From Chimonanthus salicifolius (Eukaryota; Streptophyta; Magnoliopsida; Laurales; Calycanthaceae): a stretch of DNA of 64,000 nucleotides. Location: NCBI GenBank assembly GCA_013350335.1, contig CM023537.1, positions 50,218,111 through 50,282,110 of the forward strand, read 5' to 3'. The notes beneath the pieces are model-generated. The model worked only from the letters and a program-made list of their open reading frames with translations. It was not told the origin of the DNA and searched no databases. Both the position numbers and the translations under genes were made by a program. Positions 12,601-24,897 of this stretch are shown one piece after another. The first letter of the stretch is position 1; every line of letters begins with the position of its first letter.

Positions 12601-12709
12601 ATTTTTATTCGGACTTGACTCGCGTCGTGGCACTATCCCCCTCTCTTTCTGTGCTATTTATTATGAAATAAATACTCTGTTAATTAAGGAGAGAGGGAGG
12701 GGCGCTACA
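9664..12709 (+). mobile_element. Long solo LTR (about 3.0 kb)
   Basis: It begins TGTGACACCCTGAG and ends GGGGCGCTACA (TG...CA), flanked by TTTTC and TTTTT (4 of 5 bases), so it looks like a solo LTR. Interior features are an ACGTG-rich palindromic patch (9815-9865), a palindromic tandem array (10580-11213) and a conserved right part that matches the minus-strand repeat starting at 60304, for example GACTTGACTCGCGTCGTG against its complement. No coding sequence is present. The family looks gypsy-like, but this is not proved. Confidence 0.65.
10580..11213. repeat. Diverged tandem array of CTCGGAAGTACCGAG palindromes
   Basis: Units of about 50-65 bp carry a CTCGGNANTACCGAG-like palindrome, then AAGTTCCGA and a spacer such as ACTATATTTTATAAATGAAA. 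The best preserved copies are between 10790 and 11125. The array lies inside the LTR at 9664-12709. Confidence 0.7.
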
Positions 12710-14266
12710 TTTTTAATTAAATATGATGAATTAAAATAAAAGGAAAGAAAGGAAGAGTATCTCATGAACCTTGTCATAATAATAGCACCTAAAATCTAAA
12801 ATACTTCTTTTATACATAAACTTATTTTAAAACTTCTTACAATGTTAAAGAAAATGAAATAATCATATAAATCAATGAATAGGTAATTTGGGAGACACAT
12901 AAGCAATTAAAATTTGAAATAGAAAAGGAAAATTGATATTTTTAAACAGTTATGTAAGTAGCAAACAAACCTCATGATATTTTTTTTTAAAAGGAAGTAA
13001 ATAAAGAATATTTTGGAAAACAATAATCGATAAATGATTTGAGTTTTGAAATATCTTAATCAGATAATTAAATAGATACCATTGGGGTCATTATTTATCT
13101 TGAATTAAGTAAGTGAAATACCGTAGTGAAAATTTCCAAGCTCGTACCATACACAAATCAGGTGGGGAGTAAATTAATGAAAGCCATGAAATTGATTGAA
13201 TGATAAGGTCCGAGTAGCAAATCTACAGGATTTTAGCAGCAAGTCTGGTGGTTTTATCGAGCAGAAAGATTGCTGGTATAGGGTATGCTGGTTGAAAAAC
13301 AGCCAGGGATCGATGGTTTTGGGGCTTTAGATCCATACAAAAATCAATAGATTGAGAAGAGAGAGGAATAAGATAAGATAGAAAAAAAAATACCTGGAAG
13401 ATCTGAGGGAAGACCGTATGTAAACATAATACCCCAAATGATACTTGGCTGGATTGTTGCAAATGGAATTACGCAGTTAGTGATGGAAGTGGAAGGTCTC
13501 GGAGGGCAGAAACAATGGATTCGATGGTGAAGAGCTTCCGTTCGAAAAAGAGAGCAAGAGATATCGAGATAAAGAGAAGGGTTTGGACCAGAATCACCCG
13601 GATTTATACAATACAAGGTCTGCTGGATTCTTCAGAGAGGGATTCAAATTTGAGGAGTTAAAAACGGAAGGTATTAGGTGGAAAGGTAAGATTCGTTTCC
13701 GTTTGGAGAAGGGAAGAGGGAGAAGAAATCGGATCTAGTGAAATCTCGATGGGTGCGGCGATGGACTTTGGGAAGGAGAGTGAAACGAAAGGGATTTGGG
13801 TTTCCATCGAAGATTTAGGGATTTAAACGCTACATGATCGAGAGGAGAAGGATTTAGAAATAGTGAAAGGGGTGTGGGTAAAAAGGGCCCACATGATTTG
13901 AGTGTTTTAAACTTTATTATAAATACATGTATATTTAAAAATAAATCTAACCGAGTAAATTTTAATTTAAATAAATTTTATAAAACTAATTTCTATATTA
14001 GTCCAACCAAGGAATGTGAGTCCCATGTATCCACTCAAAATTATAAATCTTAAATTTTAATTGAAATTCTGACCTTTGGAATTAAAATTTGATTTGCTAA
14101 TTTAAATTTTCCATTAACTTGATTTCAACTTGAAGATGATAAATTTATAACTTTCTAATTGAGGAGAAAGTGTGTGCAATCGGAGGTCTATTATTCAATT
14201 CTTAAGTTTGAAGTGTGTTTTCTTTCCAAAATAACGTTAATAAAATAAAATAAAATACTAGCATAA
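12710..14266 (-). repeat. Repeat DNA without gene, possible right part of an interrupted LTR
   Basis: Purine-rich DNA (13370-13760) and AT-rich DNA (13900-14200) follow each other as they do at 63200-64000. I see no coding similarity. The pairing with 7391-9663 as one element split by the 9664 LTR is tentative. Confidence 0.3.
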
Positions 14267-14439
14267 ACAATGCCAATTTATAACCGACACTACCCACTAC
14301 TACTGACCCGCTACTTCGGGCCAGGTCCCTACATAGCGCTGGCCCGAAATTCTCGACCTAACCTACATGATTTCTTTGATCGGGTCATGCAGGTCGGATC
14401 AAAATCTGACCCGAGTTACATCCCTAATCAAAAGAATAG

Positions 14440-14767
14440 AAGTTATCCCAAACCACACTGCCCTCTAAGTGAAATCTCAAGTCGAGGGGAGAGGAAATCC
14501 TTACCTTGGTATAGATTTTCATATGAGGGACGACTTGGAGGCATCCTTGGTCTAATCAAGGTACATGCAATGGAAAAATCCACAGCCAAGAGGGAGAAAG
14601 AGGTCTAGGGAGGTAGGCTTCCACAAGGAGGGGTTGATCTAGATCAGTTGGAAATGAAATTTCCACTCATTCGGGGTTTAAATACCGATCTAAGTCTCTT
14701 GCGTCAACGCTACTATTAGTCACACCAATGGAATTCATCGGTCGCGCTGACAGAGGTCCAGTTTTCT
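14440..14767 (-). mobile_element. Ty3/gypsy 3' LTR, distal fragment
   Basis: Motifs such as CGGTCGCGCTGACAGAGG match the CGGTCACACCGACAGAAG motifs beyond the TRIM insertion, so this is taken as the continuation of the LTR at 15414-15698. A TATA-like GTTTAAATAC lies near 14677. The left end is uncertain. Confidence 0.45.
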
Positions 14768-15413
14768 TTTGATACCCCGCCCCATAGGGGATCCCAGCCA
14801 ATAGGTAAGATGTCCACATGGAGAGAGAAAAGCACCAGGTGGCACTAGGCGCTCCTTGGGAGTCATACATGGCCAATTGCCATGGAATATCTCTGGTATA
14901 TAATGTGTAGAACTTCCTCCTTCAAGCACAAGGTCATTTAGGAACATTGCTTGGGTCTGCTTGCCAAAAACAAAGTCGTGCGAGCCCGTCTGCGGATCCA
15001 AAAGGGACAATATTGTGCTAGAGGGATGTGGCGTTACAATTGGTATCAAAATACGGTTCAACACTCTGACTTAAGGTGTGGGATTGTAGTGTATGGTCCG
15101 GCGGATAGAGTCTGAGACGACTCTGGTTTTAAGGGGATAGGTTGTGATATCTCGCCCTAGAAGGAGGCCCAGCCAACAGGCCAGACGTCCACATGGAGAG
15201 AGAAAAGCACCAGGTAGTGTTGGGCGCTCCTTGGGAGTCCCACATTGTCAATTACCATAGAATTCCTCTCGTATATAATGTGTAGAGCTTCCACCTTCAG
15301 GCACAAGGCCTTTTAGGAGCATTCCTTGGGTCTGCTCTCCAGAAACAAAGTTGTACGGGCTCGTCTGCAAACCCAAAATGGACAATATAGTGCTAGAGGG
15401 ACGGGGCATTACA
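14768..15413 (+). mobile_element. Second TRIM retrotransposon (two 271-bp LTRs)
   Basis: Direct repeats 14768-15038 and 15143-15413, both 271 bp with scattered differences, end in GTTACA or ATTACA. A decayed primer-binding site TGGTATCAAAAT (15041-15052) follows the left LTR, and a purine tract AAGGGGATAGG (15131-15141) precedes the right one. There are no genes in the 104-bp centre. CTTTT on both sides (14766-14770 and 15414-15418) suggests the target duplication, if the left LTR has lost its first three bases. Confidence 0.82.
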
Positions 15414-15698
15414 CTTTTGTCTAAAACTCTGCTCTCTGTCGGTCACATCGACAATAGCCTTACTTTCTGGACTATTCTCACTCGAACGTCGGTCACACCG
15501 ACAGAAGCCTCACCAAAAGCTGCTCTTTGTCAGTCTAACCCATGCCACCATTGGTCGCACCACCCTCTGGGATTTGACAGGTTTTAGCCTCTTGGTACCA
15601 CGTGTCCCACAAAATGGATCCCTGAGGGACCCTCAAACACCTCTCACTCTAAGAAATTATAATAAATTTAGAAAAAACAAAAGGGTCGGGCCACTACA
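15414..15698 (-). mobile_element. Ty3/gypsy 3' LTR, proximal fragment
   Basis: On the minus strand, downstream of the integrase, a polypurine tract (AAGGGGGTAGGT) is followed by TGTAGTGGCCCGACCC, a typical LTR start. The LTR is cut by the TRIM at 14768-15413. Confidence 0.65.
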
Positions 15699-15810
15699 AC
15701 CTACCCCCTTAACAGGATTTCGCCCACGAAATCAAAAGCAAACGCATACCTGGCTCTTCGAACATCTTGGGGTATTGCTATCGCATTGCTAACTTCAATT
15801 CCCAAGTCTC

Positions 15811-16715
15811 TCATTCTGCACCCAGGCGCCACCACATCACTTTCACCAAAGGTAACCTCTTTCTACGAAGTACTTGCTCTTGTGATCCGGTGATTCTGAG
15901 TGGCCGCTTCTCATAAGATACATCCTCCAAGATCTCCATGTCCTTCCAATTCAACACATGGGACAGATCTAAGTAGTACAACTGAAGCATGGAGACATAG
16001 AAGACGTTGTGGATTTTGGAGAGTCGCGGTGGGAGGGCTATTCTATAGGTCACCTTACCAACCCTTTCGAGAATCTCAAAGGGACCAATATAGCAGAGAG
16101 TGAGTTTCCCTTTGCGACCAATCCTACGAACGCCACTCTTCGGAATGACTCTGAGGAACACATAAGGCCCTACTTCAAACTCCAAGGGTCTCCGCCTCCT
16201 GTCTGCATAACTCTTTTGGCGGCTTAGGGCCGTCAGAAATCTCTGTTTGATCACCCTGATCTACTCTGTCGTCTGCCTTACCAAGTCCGGCCCCAACAAT
16301 GTAGTCTATCCCACCCCCACCCAACACAATGGCGAGAGGCAAGGCCTACCATACAACGCCTTATAGGGTGCCAGCTCAATACTCAACTGGTAGTTGTTGT
16401 TGTACAAGAACTCGATTAGAGGCAAATGCTACTCCCAGTTCCGTTGATGGTCTATTAGACATGCCTGTAACATGTCTTCTAAAACCTAGATGGTTATTTC
16501 TGATTGACCGTCTGTCTGAGGGTAGCAGCCGAGGTGAACAATAGCTGAATGCCCATAGCCTGCTGCAACCTCTGCCAAAAACGCGACGCAAATCGAGGAC
16601 CACAGTCTGAAATAATGGAAACTGGTATCACGTGCCACTTCACCACTCCTCTCACATACAACCAACTCAAACTTTCCATGGAGTTTGTTGTCTTCACCAG
16701 AAGGAAATGTGCCGA
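15811..16715 (-). pseudogene. Ty3/gypsy integrase and C-terminal tail, broken
   Basis: The minus-strand reading gives the integrase core (KSAHFLLVKTTNSMESL, SIISDCGPRFASRFWQ), then [20 protein letters not shown] and [15 protein letters not shown], and finally the tail SYADRRRRPLEFEVGPYVFL, GPFEILERVGKVTYRIALPP and IHNVFYVSML. Stops and at least one frame change interrupt it, and the 5' part with protease and reverse transcriptase is missing. This is a dead Ty3/gypsy copy. Confidence 0.9.
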
Positions 16716-17940
16716 CTTGATGAGTTAATAGTAATGTACTCCCATTTCCATTTAGATAAACTAAACTAACTCAATATATATATATGAAAAAAATTTGTGT
16801 TATTCATAAGAATTATATATTATAAAATTTGATTCAAATTCAGACTTTCAGGTCAAACTTAGGCTTTATACACTTAGGTTTCGGCCCAATTTGAATTCTA
16901 ATTCAGAAATAACATTTGGATTCTTAAATGAGCCTCACTTGTGCCCAGGTTAACCTAAAACCATTTTTTCCTTTCTTTTGGGTTAAGTTTGACCCAAGTT
17001 GCACCTCGACTTTTGGGTCTAAAGTTTGATGAGAACTTCAAAATATTTATTTAACAATAGTCTATACATATTTGTTCTTGCAATAGTCGCAAGGTGTCTT
17101 TTTCTTTTTTCATACACAATTAATTTGATGCATGCATATATTAGTATAAATAACTAAATGCATTCATCGACAGGTAAAAAGATTTTATTATTGAATTTTT
17201 GGTGATTTGAAAGATATGACTAAAATTATTTTGTATTAGTATCTAAAAATCGAATTTTGTATAAAATCTTATAAATTAAAGAAAAAATATTTACTAATTT
17301 CATTCACATGAAACGCGTGCCTCATACTTATTTATTGAAATAAGCCCTAGGCTAGGAGACTACAGAACAGATTCCAGAGTGCAGCAGATGTGCAGGATTA
17401 CTGTTTAGAGTAGTTGTACAGACTATTGTAAATACGCCACAAGACTTAACTATAGACAGAGATTCGAGAGTGCAGGACTACTATTTCGAGAAGTTCTACA
17501 GACTATTGAACCTATCGTTTAGATGGATTCAAAAAGAGTGAGGCGGTGGACACGCAGTTTGGGTTGATTCAAAATTTCACCTTATTTGGCTATTACTATG
17601 TTTATTTAATAATAAACTAAATGACACTTAATATATTAATAAATGTTTACTAAATTTTGGAAATATCGATATGGATACTCAACATCTTGATAATATTAAT
17701 ATATAATTAGCATCGAAATTGTATAAACTAGAATAACAATTGATATATCTAAAATATATAATTTTAAACATTAGTCCAAATCAAATTGCCCACATCCTGC
17801 AAGTGTTCGATCATATAAATGGCATCCAAAGTATGCAATTAGACAAATATTATTAGTATGTTGATTTACATTTATTGAGTTTTTGAGATACTAACACAAA
17901 AATACAGTGTGCATAGGTAATATATTAGAAAAATCGTAAA

Positions 17941-18110
17941 AATGGGTGTAACTCAACTGGTAATCTCTTGTCTTAGAAAACGAGAGATGCTAGAGTTCAA
18001 GCCTACATTGCCTCACCTGTTGGGCTTTAAAGGCAGTGTGTATTACTCGTGGAGATTTTACGTTGGGTTTTCCACTGTTTTTCACATGTAAACTCAAAAA
18101 ATATATATAT
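17941..18110 (+). mobile_element. tRNA-derived SINE, copy a
   Basis: Box A-like TGTAACTCAACTGGT (17947-17961) and box B-like AGAGTTCAAGCC about 45 bp later are followed by a non-tRNA body and an A-rich end. No tRNA cloverleaf can be drawn around the boxes. Confidence 0.6.
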
Positions 18111-19139
18111 TAAAAAAATAAGTATAAAATTTATAAAATTAAAATATTCACTTAAATATTAGAAATGAATTCAATAAATATTTTAATATTGATTGAGATA
18201 AAAGTCTCACACAAAATAAAGAGTTAAGGTTTTAATTGTTTTGTTTTTCCTCTTACTCGATTAGCTTTCTTTGAAGAAATGAAGTGAAATGACAAGATTG
18301 ATAGATGGATAGTTTCATTTATTCTATTCTATTAATCTTCTATATCACATTTTTATTGCCCACCATATGAAGTTTGTATTAATCTTCAATATCACAATTA
18401 TTTTACCTACCATACGAAGTTACCTTTGTGTCATAGGACTTTTCATTAGGTGAGTTGGCAATTTTACCATGAGGTGGGTGAGGGTAAATACAGAACAAGC
18501 ACATTGTAGATGTCAAAATTGAAAAATTAGACTTGCAAGTGAAAATAAAATGGAAAATATAATATGTCCATCCGACCATCCACGTGTCACACATTCATTG
18601 AGTTGAACCCTTCAGTTGAAAAGGCTCACATGGACAGGACACTGTCCAAAGCCTTCATTTCCTACGGATACGAATTACATGACTCTGTCTGATAACTGAT
18701 ATCAATATTCATTGATGTCTTCAACAATACAATATATTTGAATGGTTTTTGAGTTCAATTTATATTTAATAAATTGCTTTTCATAAATTTAATCAGGCAT
18801 ATATGGATTCAGATGTTTACATATGCTCGTTGTATTCGTCTTACTTCTAATGTGAAGTAGGAATATCTATATTATAAAAAATATAATATATTAAAGTTTT
18901 TTTTTCAAATTTTTAAAAATATTTATAGAATAGAGAGTCAATTATACGACTCATTTTAACTTGTACGGCAGTGCTTAAGTAGCATTTTGAGCCACTATGG
19001 TGGAATACTTTTTTATAAAATATTAGCTTTTATTTAATTTCAAAAGTTATAGTTTTGAAGAGTCTTAAAACTAACGGTAAAAATGGTGGAAGTTTTAAAC
19101 ATAGACAAGCTAATATCTATCCACCGATATAATGGTGTC

Positions 19140-19850
19140 GGTGTCACGCTCTTCTCGTTTTCTTTTATTTTTTAAAAAAAAATATTGAAAAATAAGAGAG
19201 GATACAAAAAATGAAACACCTAAGGTGAGCATATTTTTTAAAAAAATAATTGGCATTTTTATAGATTTTTAGACCCTTAAAAGTCAATTTTGATGCATCC
19301 TAAAAATTTGAAAAGTGATCTAAAAATTTAGAAAATATTTAAAAAAATTATAAAAAAGAAAACCAATATGAAAAACACCTAAAATAAAATGCATATTCTT
19401 AAGTATCTTCTAATGACATCTATCTTTTATTACAATTCATAATTTTTTTATTGTAAAAATTCAAAGTTTCATAAAAATGTTAGAATATTAAAAAATGATA
19501 CAAACACCATAAAAACTCTATCAATCACATTAAGAGCTCTTCATTTATTTGTAGAAACATTTAAATATCTTTTAATTCATTTTTGTCAACAAAAAAATTG
19601 AAAATGGAAAGTATCTTAGAAATCTCAACTTTTATCAATTTTTTTAGAAAATCACACAACATCCTACAAACTATATGAATGAATTAAAACATCTTCCTTG
19701 AATTCCATAACCACTGAATATTCTTTTATTAAATTATTTTCAAAAAATAAATAAATTTTGAGACTATCTTAGTGTTGAAACTCAAAAAAATAATGAAAAT
19801 AATTCAAAATGCTAAAAATTGATGAAAATAACTAAAAATAACTAAAAAAT
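19140..19850 (+). repeat. AT-rich dispersed repeat, plus copy
   Basis: An internal segment (CTATCAATCACATTAAGAG) is found inverted at about 30007-30030 within 29690-30320. The copies share order over several hundred bases. No coding sequence is present, and the ends are not defined. Confidence 0.5.
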
Positions 19851-20586
19851 TGAATTCCTTTCTTTTTAAAGCGGGCGTATGAAGCGATACTATACTTGTA
19901 CGCCCGATTTGATATGTATAGACTAATATGTATCACCATCCTATATAACAATGCGTATCAGCTGATTGTTTTAACTTTTAAGTTTTAACTATGATTTTAA
20001 ATGTATTTCAATCCAACGGTGTGGTCAACTAAGAATTAGTTCGAATTGAATAGGGAGTCAATTCAAAGAGTAACTAAGTGGATGAGGGGATATGAGGTGA
20101 AACTTTATTGATATTGAGTAGAATTAGACCCATTTTTTATTGAGCTCAAGTGGACCCATTTTTTCTTTTTCCACCCATAGAAACTTATTAATAGATATTG
20201 AGTAGAATTAGACCGCTAATCTAACCCACTAACCTATTTTTTTCTTTTTCTTGTTCATTGCTGCACCTTTTATTAGGGAATTATTTGTATATCGATACCT
20301 TTTTTTAAGATGATATAATAGAATTATTTTGCTTTTTATTATATTATGATAAAATGGCAATATTTTTGTCATTTCACTTTTTAATTTATCATAATAAAAT
20401 AAAAATAAAATTATTTCAATATATCATTATAGGAAAAGTATTTCTGCACAAATTAATTTCTTCTTTATTATCAACATTTTTTTTCATTTATTCAAAATCA
20501 ATCGTTAACTCATAATAATAATAATATTTATATCTCTTATAGTCTCAAAGCATTACAAGTTTGTTGCATACAGAGTGGTACCGAGT

Positions 20587-20762
20587 CATTGTGGCATTAG
20601 ATCTAACCTCTGAGCCCGTAATTACATGGTGGGATCCACCCATGTTAGACGGGGTTATATGCCACCTTGAAATATTCACTTGCGCAGGGTCATTGTGTCA
20701 TTTGACCTAACCTTTGAACCTGTAATGTACATGGTGGGATCCACGTATGTTAGATAGGGTTA
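20587..20762. repeat. 72-bp direct repeat, period 104 bp
   Basis: Two copies (20587-20657, 20691-20762) share CATTGTGNCATT, TGTAAT or CGTAAT, and ACATGGTGGGATCCAC; identity is high but not perfect. Confidence 0.8.
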
Positions 20763-22557
20763 TGATGTCGAATCGTATCAGATTTTTCACAGTCAATACA
20801 TGTTGGCCATGGTACACTGACGTTGTGCAATGGGCCCATTGCAATTTTAATTTTTTCTTTTAATCTCATAATGGTCATTTCAAGTTCAATTTGAAATGAT
20901 TTGTTGGCTCATTTGATAAAATTCACACCTTCTAAGTTTTTTGTAAGATTGTACTGATTCAAGAGGATTTACATGCACAGTTTTTTCTTTAGGCTCGGAA
21001 GTGTCTAAGTGTCGCACTCGACTAGTTCTTCAGAATGTGTGAAAATCTCTTTATCAACACACACCAGATAAGTCTATAAAACCTTACTCTATATATATTC
21101 TCATAAAAAATAGCTCTTATTGGAGCTTCTAGAATTTGAATCCAAAATTTTTTTTTTAGAGATTTTGCTCCCAAATCAATGTCTATAATAAAAAAGTTAA
21201 CTTTCTCGTACAGTAACTTCGATTGATATAATTTCAGATGAACTTAAAGACCTAAAAGGACGACTTGTTACTACTTATTTAGACATTTTACAATCAAAGT
21301 TTGACTTTTTATTTTTAGAAAATTTGACTGTAAAATCTCATTATCCGTGACAATTTTAAAGATGCTCCAGAATATTTTTGATATATTTGCTATTCTGAAT
21401 TAGAATATAAAGTAAATTACAATGACTATGTTTAGACCTACTATAAATAGAATGGTGCCCTAGTATAACTGGAATACTTTAGACCTACTAACCCGAATTA
21501 CTATTTATAATAAGTATGCCCTAGCATATCTAGTATACTAGTTTGTCCAATCTATTTGGATTAGGACATGGTCTCCACTCTTCTGGCATGAGTAGGATAC
21601 TTCCGGTATAAATAGAGATTGAAGCAGAAAATATTTTCATACTTTATTAATGAATTTAAAATTATTTAAGAGTCAATTTTAAAAGAAATGATAAAAATAA
21701 CTCAAAGTTCTTATTCTTTAGGAGAAAACTAGCTGAAAATCAGTAGATTTTTTTTTTTAACTTTTTTTTTTATCCAAATGACCACGAAATTATGATATTA
21801 TTTCATTAAATCCACCACCATTCCATTAATCTCGAGAGTATAAAAATAATAGCAATTTTTATAGAGTTTTAAACTCTTAAAATTCGAAATTTCAATATGA
21901 ATAAAGTATGTTATAAACATTTGAAAAATGTCTAAAATTTTTATAAAATAGAAAATCAAAATTAGAAAACACCTAATATGAAATTCATATCCTCCTGTAT
22001 CCTCCCTAAAAACTAAATTAATCACATAACTGTGCTTACCTAAATTTTATAAATGTGGAGTAAATTAATGGTAAATTTGAATCGACATGCATGACTCATT
22101 CAAATCTGATAGAATTCCTAGATTAAATTTGTATTGATTTAACTGTTGAATGGACTTCAATGGCTTGTAACTTTTTGTGCTTTATTATAAGTAAGAATTT
22201 CGAATAGAAAGGGAGACGTCGTTTTCTTCATATAATTTTATATCATCGCGTATTAGTCATGACGTTGTTAATATGTAATTTTATATTAATTGTGATATTA
22301 ACTGGGTTGATTATTTATGGAAGTGGATATAGCGTATTACCCTCCACTTCAACATGTAAAGATCACTATGCTCTGATGATGGCCAAGGTAATAAATTATA
22401 AGATTGAAGATAGGGAATCAAGCAAGTTATTTTTTAAAGCACGTAGGGTTAAAAATTAAAATGTAATTTAAAACTTAAAAATAAAAAACATATTTTGATT
22501 GATCCAATCAAGATGTTTTATGATAATACTCATGTATAAATATAAATTATAAACGAA

Positions 22558-22715
22558 AAATTGGCTCCACTAAAAATTTATTCTCGTCTCGGGAAGCGAA
22601 AGGTTATGGATTCAAGTTCTCGTGGCCTAACCTTGGTGTAGCCTAGGGGTAGTGGCCTCACCCTTACAGGTTTTACACTAGGTATCCTGCAGTTTTTCAC
22701 ACTAAATTAAAAAAA
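22558..22715 (+). mobile_element. tRNA-derived SINE, copy b
   Basis: Box B-like GGATTCAAGTTCTCG is followed by TGGCCTAACC, as in the copy at 28357-28521. Box A is decayed. The copy ends in an A-rich tail near 22715. Confidence 0.5.
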
Positions 22716-23520
22716 TATATATCTCATGGATGGGTACATATTTGTCACAAAAGGATTTAATCTATTAAAGATTGTGAAATGTTATTTCAATTTTCAAGTC
22801 AAATTCTTTGAAATTTCTCAAAGTTATTTAAGGAAGCATTATCACATGCAAGAGATATGATAATATTATTGTACATAATGCTTGCATACGGTGTCTATCT
22901 ACGTCAAAGCGCTGAATCCTCCTTTGATTCTAACATGTGCAATGCTTATTCAAACTTTTACTAAGTGAGTGAGCCTTAATCAGGTTTAATCACACTCTAA
23001 ATTAAGTTGACAAAGCACATACACTTTAAACACATACGATACAAGATTAAGAAAGAGAAACACAAGTTGAACAAAGGAAGTAATTTAATCTATTGCTCAA
23101 TAAGTTCTTATAACTCTTATGCGTTTTTCTTTACAATATAATTGTGGAAAGTCAATCAGGAGAAGAATTTCCTTTAATAAAAACCTTAGATAACCAACCG
23201 TCTGAGTTTTTCGAGTTGGCGATATCCAACTATGGAGAACTTTCTAACCTAATCTTAGAAAATTCTATATTCCACCATATTCTAAGTATTTTAGACCATG
23301 TTAGTATCCCGACTTTGCTGAGTCTCTATTTGTCAATTCCATTACTCAGGAAGAAGCATTTGCTAGAAGCTTGAAGACTCAAGATGATCAAAAGTGAAGA
23401 TTATCCTCCACCAGGTTCAAAGCTCATCGTTATGACAATCACAAAAATGTATTATGACCATAGATAATTTTAAGTGAAACCCACACCTTAGAGAGGATAA
23501 GTCCTAGGCCTAGTTGCATA

Positions 23521-24897
23521 TGTTGGTAATGGACATAACAAGCGTAGAGAAGAAGCTTGACAATGAATTAGAAGTGGACTTGGAAATATGAATTAAATTT
23601 CACTGTCAGCTCGACCACTCGTTCTCACCGACCCCTCGGTGGAGACAGGATCGACCCACTGTGGTCAAAGACTGGTTGGCCAAATTGACAGAGGTTCTGG
23701 ATCAAATAATTGTCATTCTGGATAAGCCTTTGATCGAGATTCTCATATGCACCGACCCCTCGGTGATGAACTGAACGACCCTTTGTAGTCAACGACTCGT
23801 CAATATAAAACTTGTGAATTCTGGACTTTGAATACAAGTGGGTTCTCGAGAAAACAGACATCTCGGTGATTCAAGACCGATCGAGAGTAACAGGACCGAC
23901 CCCTCGGTAAAGGGCGACATTTCGTTCTGAGTAGGACAAGTTTCTGGACATGAAACTCTGTCTACATGGTGTTGCCCCAGATCGAAACACTCGTATGGAC
24001 CGGCCTCTCGGTGCCATGACTGTTGACTCATCGGCGACACCAACTTGTCGACCGGGAAGTAATTATACCGCTGGGAGTGCATTTAATAGGTAACGGTCGG
24101 GTGGTTGAATGGTAATAAATATGAACACCGACCCATCAATGCCACTGACCTGTCGGTACTGGACAGTTTGAAAACTGTTAAGACTCTTCTATAAATTAGA
24201 GTGTTGTGTGATGATTTGATTATCTTTCTTGAACATAGAAGAGTCACACACTCTAAGGAATGATCAACTCTCTTATGCCTACACCTGAGAATCATAAAAA
24301 ACCAATCTATTGATTGAGTTTGAAAGAGAGAAAGAGATGAGGAAAGAAAATATACAAACTAGGAAAGATTTGGTAAAACTAGTTTCTTTGTCACCCTGGA
24401 ATTACGATTGCTATACGACGGCTAGAAGGAGGAGCGTCGGTACACATTGGGTGGATTTTTGAGAATCACACATTTTCGAGAAAGAGGTTCAAGGCAAGTG
24501 CTTTTTGGTTTTAATTTTTGTTTTTAAAGCCTTTGTCCTAAAAGTATATTAAGGAAGTTTGGCTCCAGAACCACTATAAAAGACTCTAAAGTGTCGTCTC
24601 TAGCACATGTGGTGGGTGGAATTCCCAGCCAATTGAGTGAGGTGGAATTCCTACTCTAATTGTGAGGGTGTAAGTCCCCACGTAGTGAATTTGGGGATAG
24701 CTCAAGATTGAGCTAGTCCTAACAGCGGATGCAGGTTGGCGAACCGAACCACTCTATATCTTGTGTCCTTGTGTTTGTGGTGTTAAAGCTAATTTCTTAT
24801 GTTGATTGCTTAAACACATTTGATGACACACACACATACTTAATTGTTATACCGTTGCATTTAATTAATCAATCAAGGAATTTTAAAAGGACCAACG
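23521..24897 (+). mobile_element. Copia-like LTR with hairpin repeats
   Basis: TGTTGGTAATGG at the left and GGACCAACG at the right form approximate inverted ends. The right part (GCAGGTTGGCGAACCGAACC, then TTGTGTCCTTGTG) resembles the U5 region of plant copia LTRs. ACCGACCCCTCGGT occurs exactly at 23627, 23751 and 23895, and with two changes at 23999. No pol gene is visible, so this is a solo or partial LTR. The right border is approximate. Confidence 0.5.

Larger units (their letters stand above)
16716..23520. other. AT-rich intergenic DNA, no gene seen
   Basis: It holds a SINE (17941-18110), an AT-rich dispersed repeat (about 19140-19850) with a partial relative at 21780-22020, a 72-bp near-tandem duplication (20587-20762), an LTR-like patch with TATAAATAG motifs (21440-21620) and another SINE (22558-22715). 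Open frames are short and without motifs. Confidence 0.7.

Noticed and set aside
14270..14608. 112-aa open frame as a gene
   Set aside because: It crosses a MITE-like CCGAGTTACATCCC repeat and gypsy LTR sequence and has no domain.
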